Origin: Saccharomycopsis crataegensis
Taxonomy: Eukaryota; Ascomycota; Saccharomycetes; Ascoideales; Saccharomycopsidaceae
Reading direction: 5' to 3'
NCBI RefSeq assembly: GCF_037102585.1
Contig: NW_027043838.1
Coordinates: 682,001 to 746,000, forward strand
DNA: 64,000 nucleotides
The position numbers and the translations under genes were made by a program. The notes below the pieces were generated by a model that saw only the letters and a list, made by a program, of their open reading frames with translations, did not search any database and was not told where the DNA came from. This document shows positions 59,747-64,000 of this stretch, piece by piece. Position 1 is the first letter of the stretch, and every line of letters starts with the position of its first letter.

Positions 59747-60775
59747 ATGACCAAAAAACCACTTGTGCTCCATACCGAACCTACCACTTTTGGTCAACAG
59801 CTATGGGATGATCTCGAGGAAATCGCCGAGGTGGTTCATATGCCCGAAACCACCGACCGTGAACAATTCATCAAGGACCTTAAGGGCAAGTACTCCGAAT
59901 GTGTGGCAATTGGCCGAGGATATATTACAAATCATCGGGTTGGATTATTTGATGAGGAGCTCATTTCTCATTTACCACCTTCTGTCGCCTACATTAGTCA
60001 CCAAGGGGCCGGGTACGATGCCAATGATGTTGCTGCTTTGTCCAAACGTGGGATCCAATTGGCCAATTGCCCAGGAGTAGTGAGTGCCGCCACCGCCGAC
60101 ACTAACGTGTTTTTGATGTTGGGGGCCATGAGAAACTTTGATTCCAGCCGTCGTAACCTTGAGGCAGGAATGTGGCCGACCACCGGGTCGGGGGCAGGAT
60201 CGAAAATCGGGATCTCTCCCCAAGGTAAAGTGCTTGGGATCTTAGGAATGGGGGCCATTGGTAGAGAGGTCCGTGATCGGGTGTTGCCATTCGGGTTTGG
60301 GAAGATCATTTACTATAATCGATCAAGATTATCTCCAGAATTAGAGAAAGGTTGCGAATATATTGATAACTTGGACGATTTTGTCGCCCAAGCCGATGTC
60401 ATATCGATCAATTGTCCATTGAACAAATCGACATTCCATTTGGTTGACGACGCATTGTTCTCGAAGATGAAAGAAGGAGTGGTTATTGTGAACACTGGTC
60501 GTGGGGCCATCATTGACGAATCAGCAATGATCAAGCATTTGCGTTCCGGGAAAATCAGAGCAGCAGGACTTGACGTCTTTGAAAATGAACCATATGTCAA
60601 CACCGAGCTTCTACAATTTGAAAACGTTTTGGCAACGCCTCATGTAGGGACCAGCACTGAACAAACTTTCTATGACATGGAAAAACTAGTGGTGGATAAT
60701 ATCAGAGCTGGTTTGACTACTGGAAAAGTTTTAACTTTGGTTCCTGACCAAAAGTTTGAAGATTTTGGTTTGTGA
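59747..60775 (+). CDS. D-2-hydroxyacid dehydrogenase, GOR1-like glyoxylate/hydroxypyruvate reductase
   Basis: 342-aa NAD(P)-dependent reductase of glyoxylate or related 2-keto acids. The dinucleotide fold has LGILGMGAIGREV (GxGxxG), and the next strand has YYNRSRLSP with Arg after Asn, favouring NADP. The catalytic triad is visible: Arg in NTGRGAIIDE, Glu in GLDVFENEPYV, His in TPHVGTSTEQT. The substrate-domain motif SHQGAGYDANDV is intact. Length matches yeast Gor1 (350). Such genes often form families in CUG-clade yeasts, so the exact orthologue is uncertain. The start is the first ATG after an A-rich leader. The upstream region carries three CCYTCGG motifs that could be a zinc-cluster site array. 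Confidence 0.9.
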   Translation: MTKKPLVLHTEPTTFGQQLWDDLEEIAEVVHMPETTDREQFIKDLKGKYSECVAIGRGYITNHRVGLFDEELISHLPPSVAYISHQGAGYDANDVAALSKRGIQLANCPGVVSAATADTNVFLMLGAMRNFDSSRRNLEAGMWPTTGSGAGSKIGISPQGKVLGILGMGAIGREVRDRVLPFGFGKIIYYNRSRLSPELEKGCEYIDNLDDFVAQADVISINCPLNKSTFHLVDDALFSKMKEGVVIVNTGRGAIIDESAMIKHLRSGKIRAAGLDVFENEPYVNTELLQFENVLATPHVGTSTEQTFYDMEKLVVDNIRAGLTTGKVLTLVPDQKFEDFGL

Positions 60776-61008
60776 GATTGCCGGAGAAATATTTTAAAGA
60801 AAAAGAAGTATCTAATCACTGATAATTCATTCAATAACCAGTAATTCATTTAATTGACACCCAATCCTGTGATATATATATATATTATATATATTATCCT
60901 CTAGTTCTCATAGACAATACATAGACAATACAATTGAAATAGATATAGAAATAATGCATGAAATTTGTTGGACAAAACACAAAATTAAGATAGACAAAGC
61001 TAAAAGAA

Positions 61009-61044
<36 letters not shown>

Positions 61045-61118
61045 GATAATTATACACCTTTTGGGAAAAACGAAAAAATAAAAAGAAAATGCAAAAATAG
61101 ATAAACCCCCAAAAATAA
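60776..61118. other. Convergent spacer with AAT microsatellite
   Basis: 343 bp between convergent GOR1-like and ARP7 genes. Includes a TATATATA tract (about 60874-60895) and a (TAA)n microsatellite of about ten units (61011-61040). No gene seen. Confidence 0.6.
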
Positions 61119-62339
61119 TCATTTGAATTTTTCAAAAAATCTATCTTCACCAAGTTCCAAATATTCTTTTCTTGACATAAACCCATCAAAGTTATTCATA
61201 CTCGATAAGATTCCTGCACCAATCCATACGGCATTTTGTCTATCCAATAAGCTAGGGTTGCAGAAACAATTGATTTGGAAGTTTGGCAACAAAGAGTTCA
61301 ATTCAAAATAAATTCTCTTTTCAATATCAGGAATAGAAGCCCCGCCACCACTGATTATTATATTTGACAATAGTTGAGAGATGACTTCTGGAGTATCTCT
61401 GAATTTGTTAAGCGAGTTCAATACAAGATCAATAATCCCTGGCACTGGGGCAGTAGGTTCATTATTGGCGACTTTTGTATCGAACAATAATGGTTTGAAC
61501 AAAGTTTCTGTCAACAATAATTGTTCAGAGTTGATATTTATTATTCTTCCATCGGGAAGCTGATAGTTCTTGGTTTCGACTCCAAAATTGCCTAGATTCT
61601 GAGGAGTGATTTGAAATTGGGCTGTTTTTAGAATTGAGTATTTGAAATCGTTCAATAGGTTGGCATTGAGATCGAAATTTTTAAATGATGTGGTGACGTT
61701 AGGGAATTTCAATAATTTCTTAGAAACCGGGTCCGATTGAGGATAGAATGATCTTTTAAGATAGTTGAAAATTTGGAAATTCAAATAATCCCCCGCATAT
61801 TTCGAATGAACTGCGCTCTTGGTTAGAATATTACCGTCTACCACCCCGGTGACGCTCATTACTGACCCACCAATGTCGATAATTAACCCATTGGATCTGC
61901 CAAGACCGTAGGTGATACAGAGCGGATTTTTTAAAAGACTGAAGCTAGGAACCTCGAATTTTTCAAATGCCAATTCCCCCAATTTCTTTTTATTCTTCTT
62001 GCTGTTCCAACTGACTTCTGTGGTAACCAAAGGATAAACGTCTTCTGAATCGCCATGGCCATACACTTTCAAACTCTTGAAGATATATTCCCAGTTTTTT
62101 TCCAAATTGTCCCAATTGTAAACCATCCCGTCATTCAACATTGAAAAAACCTCGAGATCTTGGTATTTGGAGGGTCTATTTTTGAGATATATGTCATCGC
62201 CAACGAAAATTTCATGGGATTGGGAGTTCTCACCGTAATTGGAGCTGAAAACTAATGGAGGGATTTCGTCATTTGAGAACCCGGCCCTAGTGTTAGTCGA
62301 GCCGTTTTCGATCACCACGGAAGGAATTGTAAAAGACAT
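61119..62339 (-). CDS. ARP7: Actin-related protein ARP7, SWI/SNF and RSC subunit
   Basis: 406-aa nuclear actin-related protein which pairs with Arp9 on the HSA helix of the Snf2/Sth1 remodelling ATPases. Actin-fold landmarks: VVIENGSTNTRAGFSND (the first phosphate loop, diverged), DVYPLVTTEVSW, IIDIGGSVMSVTGVVDG (second phosphate loop) and KYAGDYLNFQIF. Further ones are IIISGGGASIPDIEKR and the end WIGAGILSS. Divergence of the ATP residues is typical of Arp7. Yeast Arp7 is 477 aa, with the missing length in loops. Start: Met 62339; one GTG codon upstream extends the frame only without Met. It is divergent from EAF6, another chromatin gene, 272 bp apart. Confidence 0.9.
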   Translation of the reverse strand: MSFTIPSVVIENGSTNTRAGFSNDEIPPLVFSSNYGENSQSHEIFVGDDIYLKNRPSKYQDLEVFSMLNDGMVYNWDNLEKNWEYIFKSLKVYGHGDSEDVYPLVTTEVSWNSKKNKKKLGELAFEKFEVPSFSLLKNPLCITYGLGRSNGLIIDIGGSVMSVTGVVDGNILTKSAVHSKYAGDYLNFQIFNYLKRSFYPQSDPVSKKLLKFPNVTTSFKNFDLNANLLNDFKYSILKTAQFQITPQNLGNFGVETKNYQLPDGRIININSEQLLLTETLFKPLLFDTKVANNEPTAPVPGIIDLVLNSLNKFRDTPEVISQLLSNIIISGGGASIPDIEKRIYFELNSLLPNFQINCFCNPSLLDRQNAVWIGAGILSSMNNFDGFMSRKEYLELGEDRFFEKFK

Positions 62340-62611
62340 CACGGAAATCGAGCGATCTTATCTATATGATGGTATTAATTTTCGTGTATGTTTATTTACT
62401 TATTTATTTATTTATTTATTGATATATGGGGAATTACTGGGTGTTTTCATTTTTTTTTTGTAATTGTAATTTTTCTGTTTTTTACGCGAACATCCACACA
62501 TCATCCATACATCAGCACACCAGAAAATTGTCCCCCCATCACGAAAAAACAACGTCAAAACGTCAACTAACAACAAACTCATCGATCGGCCATACATACT
62601 ATTAGGCAAAA

Positions 62612-63026
62612 ATGAGCGACGCCAAACAGACAGAATACGAGAAACTCAAGAAGAAACTTCATCAGTCGATCCTTGACAAGAAGAATATCGATAAAGAACT
62701 CACCCAGATAGAAGAAGACATTTATGGCAAAGAGACCCTTTATTTGACCAACACCTACCACCATTCGTACGGCAATATCATCAAAGGGTTTGACAATTTC
62801 CTTAAAACTGGGGGACAGTCGGCAGGTCATCATTCTGGTCTCAGTAGCCGAAGAAGAACCTCGTTCACTGATGATGACCGGATTTTCTCGTTAAGTAGTG
62901 CGGTTTACGTAAAGCATTTGCAAAGAAAGAACAGAGATGCTGATGATGGCGCGGGGAATATTGGAGAACAATTAGATGATATGGACGACGAAGATGACGA
63001 AGATCAACTGGCCTCGGCGTCGATGG

Positions 63027-63057
<31 letters not shown>

Positions 63058-63082
63058 GAGGAAAAGAAAAAGAGATGTATAA
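62612..63082 (+). CDS. EAF6: EAF6, NuA4 histone acetyltransferase subunit
   Basis: 156-aa subunit shared by NuA4 and NuA3 acetyltransferase complexes. The N-terminal coiled coil EYEKLKKKLHQSILDKKNI leads into ELTQIEEDIYGKETLYL and the block GNIIKGFDNFLK, the conserved Eaf6 signature (about residues 8-66). It continues with DDDRIFSLSSAVYVKHL. The C terminus is acidic, then poly-Ser, ending with a basic KRKRD that may aid nuclear import. Longer than yeast Eaf6 (113 aa) through this tail. It shares an upstream region with ARP7. Confidence 0.93.
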
Positions 63083-63530
63083 TAAAACATCTTGCCGCAT
63101 AAAAATCCTGAAAACCTGGCAGTTTTCATTCTATTTCTATGCTTTTTTATTTTCTTCTTCTATTTTCCTTCTCCCTATTGTACCATAATAAGACCATCTG
63201 TATTATATTTGTCGATCATTTTGCACCGTAACTTAAAGCGGCTGTAGCCAGTACCGAGGCATCGGTGCTGCATAGATGAGAAATTTTTCAGATTGCAGTT
63301 TTTTCTTTCTTTGTCACTTCACTGTCTCCCATCCCAATTCATTATTATAATATTTTATATAAATATAGATATAGATAAATCGGCTGGGATTTATCGGGTT
63401 GGTTAACAGTCTTATCGGAATAACAAGAAATAATCATCCCTCCACCATCCAGTATACTCTTTCTCTTTACAACAAAATAAAAAAAAAAAAACAGAAAAAA
63501 GAGAAGCGGTTGGTACAAAAGTTTACAACC
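63083..63530. promoter_or_regulatory. ECM3-like promoter region with a perfect hairpin
   Basis: 448 bp. At 63249-63270, CAGTACCGA and TCGGTGCTG pair (one G-T) around GGCA, giving an everted CCG-N6-CGG that suits a zinc-cluster dimer. A TATATAAATATAGATATAG tract (about 63355-63373) lies nearer the ATG. No gene. Confidence 0.45.
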
Positions 63531-64000
63531 ATGGCAGACGCAGCTGTGACACTAAGTTTATCGACGGCTATCTGGTCTTCGGTCAAACCGATTCTCAAAA
63601 TCTACTTCATCATCTTCACAGGGTTTGTCCTCGCCCGGAAAAACATCTTGACCGTTGAGACTTGCCGAAATTTGTCGGATTTGGTGGTCACCGTTGCCCT
63701 TCCTTCATTAACTTTCAGCAAGCTCGTTGCTAATCTCTCTTACGAAGATGCCAAATCCATCGGGGTATTGTCATTTACCTGTGTTCTTTGTTTGTGTTTT
63801 GGTGGGATCTTTGGATTTATTCTTAACTACATCACCCCTGTGCCAAAGGTATTCTATTATGGGTTGATTTGCTCAGGGATGTTTGCAAATATCGGTGATT
63901 TGCCTATTGCTTTTATTCAAAGTATTCCAAGCGTGATTTTCGATAGTTCAATGGTGGATAAAGGAGTGGCATACATTTGCATTTTCTCATTTGCCATGAT
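63531..64000 (+). CDS. ECM3-like membrane transporter (auxin efflux carrier family), 3' end outside window
   Basis: The first 156 residues of a membrane protein of the auxin-efflux-carrier/PIN-like family. S. cerevisiae members are Ecm3 (YOR092W) and YNL095C, involved in cell wall and stress phenotypes, probably in the ER. Visible: a first helix VKPILKIYFIIFTGFVLARK, then TVETCRNLSDLVVTVALPSL with the P-S-L-T-F motif, GVLSFTCVLCLCFGGIFGFI, and SGMFANIGDLPIAFIQSI, with the family's N-x-G-N-L-P-like turn (ANIGDLPIA). The ATG at 63531 is the first Met after an A-rich leader. Which yeast paralogue it is cannot be told from the N terminus. Confidence 0.87.
   Translation, partial: MADAAVTLSLSTAIWSSVKPILKIYFIIFTGFVLARKNILTVETCRNLSDLVVTVALPSLTFSKLVANLSYEDAKSIGVLSFTCVLCLCFGGIFGFILNYITPVPKVFYYGLICSGMFANIGDLPIAFIQSIPSVIFDSSMVDKGVAYICIFSFAM

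Overview
The window is nuclear DNA of a budding yeast (Saccharomycotina). It is AT-rich and gene-dense, with short intergenic spacers. Most genes have clear yeast orthologues, and the best-supported introns have a GT 5' site, a TACTAAC branch point and an AG. I infer the CUG-Ser clade (Candida/Debaryomyces/Scheffersomyces relatives): CTG codons look scarce, and two that fall in conserved proteins sit where homologues carry polar residues. If so, every Leu inferred from CTG here is really Ser. I cannot name the species.

0-27 kb, conserved core: the 3' part of PMS1 (mismatch repair), FKH2 (spliced forkhead factor), an F-box-like/nuclease-like orphan, TAF7 (TFIID), a spliced Maf-type nucleotide pyrophosphatase, BER1/SRR1, the vacuolar channel YVC1, spliceosomal CWC27, NST1, RPN12 (proteasome), MEF1 (mitochondrial EF-G) and ARO8 (aromatic aminotransferase). 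A possible small structured RNA lies upstream of RPN12, and a GC-rich structured island lies upstream of ARO8.

27-36 kb, accessory and unstable: a pyridoxal-reductase-like aldo-keto reductase, a dead Tc1/mariner-type DNA transposon fragment, a GPI-anchored adhesin with large coding tandem repeats, two doubtful small ORFs, and a 2.4-kb decayed gene of unknown family spread over several frames.

36-54 kb, core again: an arrestin-like protein, PAC2 (tubulin cofactor E), VPS54 (GARP) with an unusual repetitive acidic tail, BNA2 (indoleamine 2,3-dioxygenase, NAD synthesis), DUG3 (glutathione degradation) and a TPR protein with an Asn-rich tail.

54.4-59.2 kb, a second lineage-specific island: an unrecognised Pro-rich protein interrupted from an in-frame continuation by one stop, a secreted nucleoside-hydrolase-like protein lacking the canonical Asp motif, and an orphan with a predicted 55-nt intron whose pyrimidine tract is a CT microsatellite.

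59.7-64 kb, core: a GOR1-like hydroxyacid dehydrogenase, ARP7 (SWI/SNF and RSC), EAF6 (NuA4) and the start of an ECM3-like membrane transporter. The genes are not organised as a pathway; the order is ordinary yeast chromosome with two accessory islands. No tRNA, rRNA, CRISPR array or retroelement was recognised.
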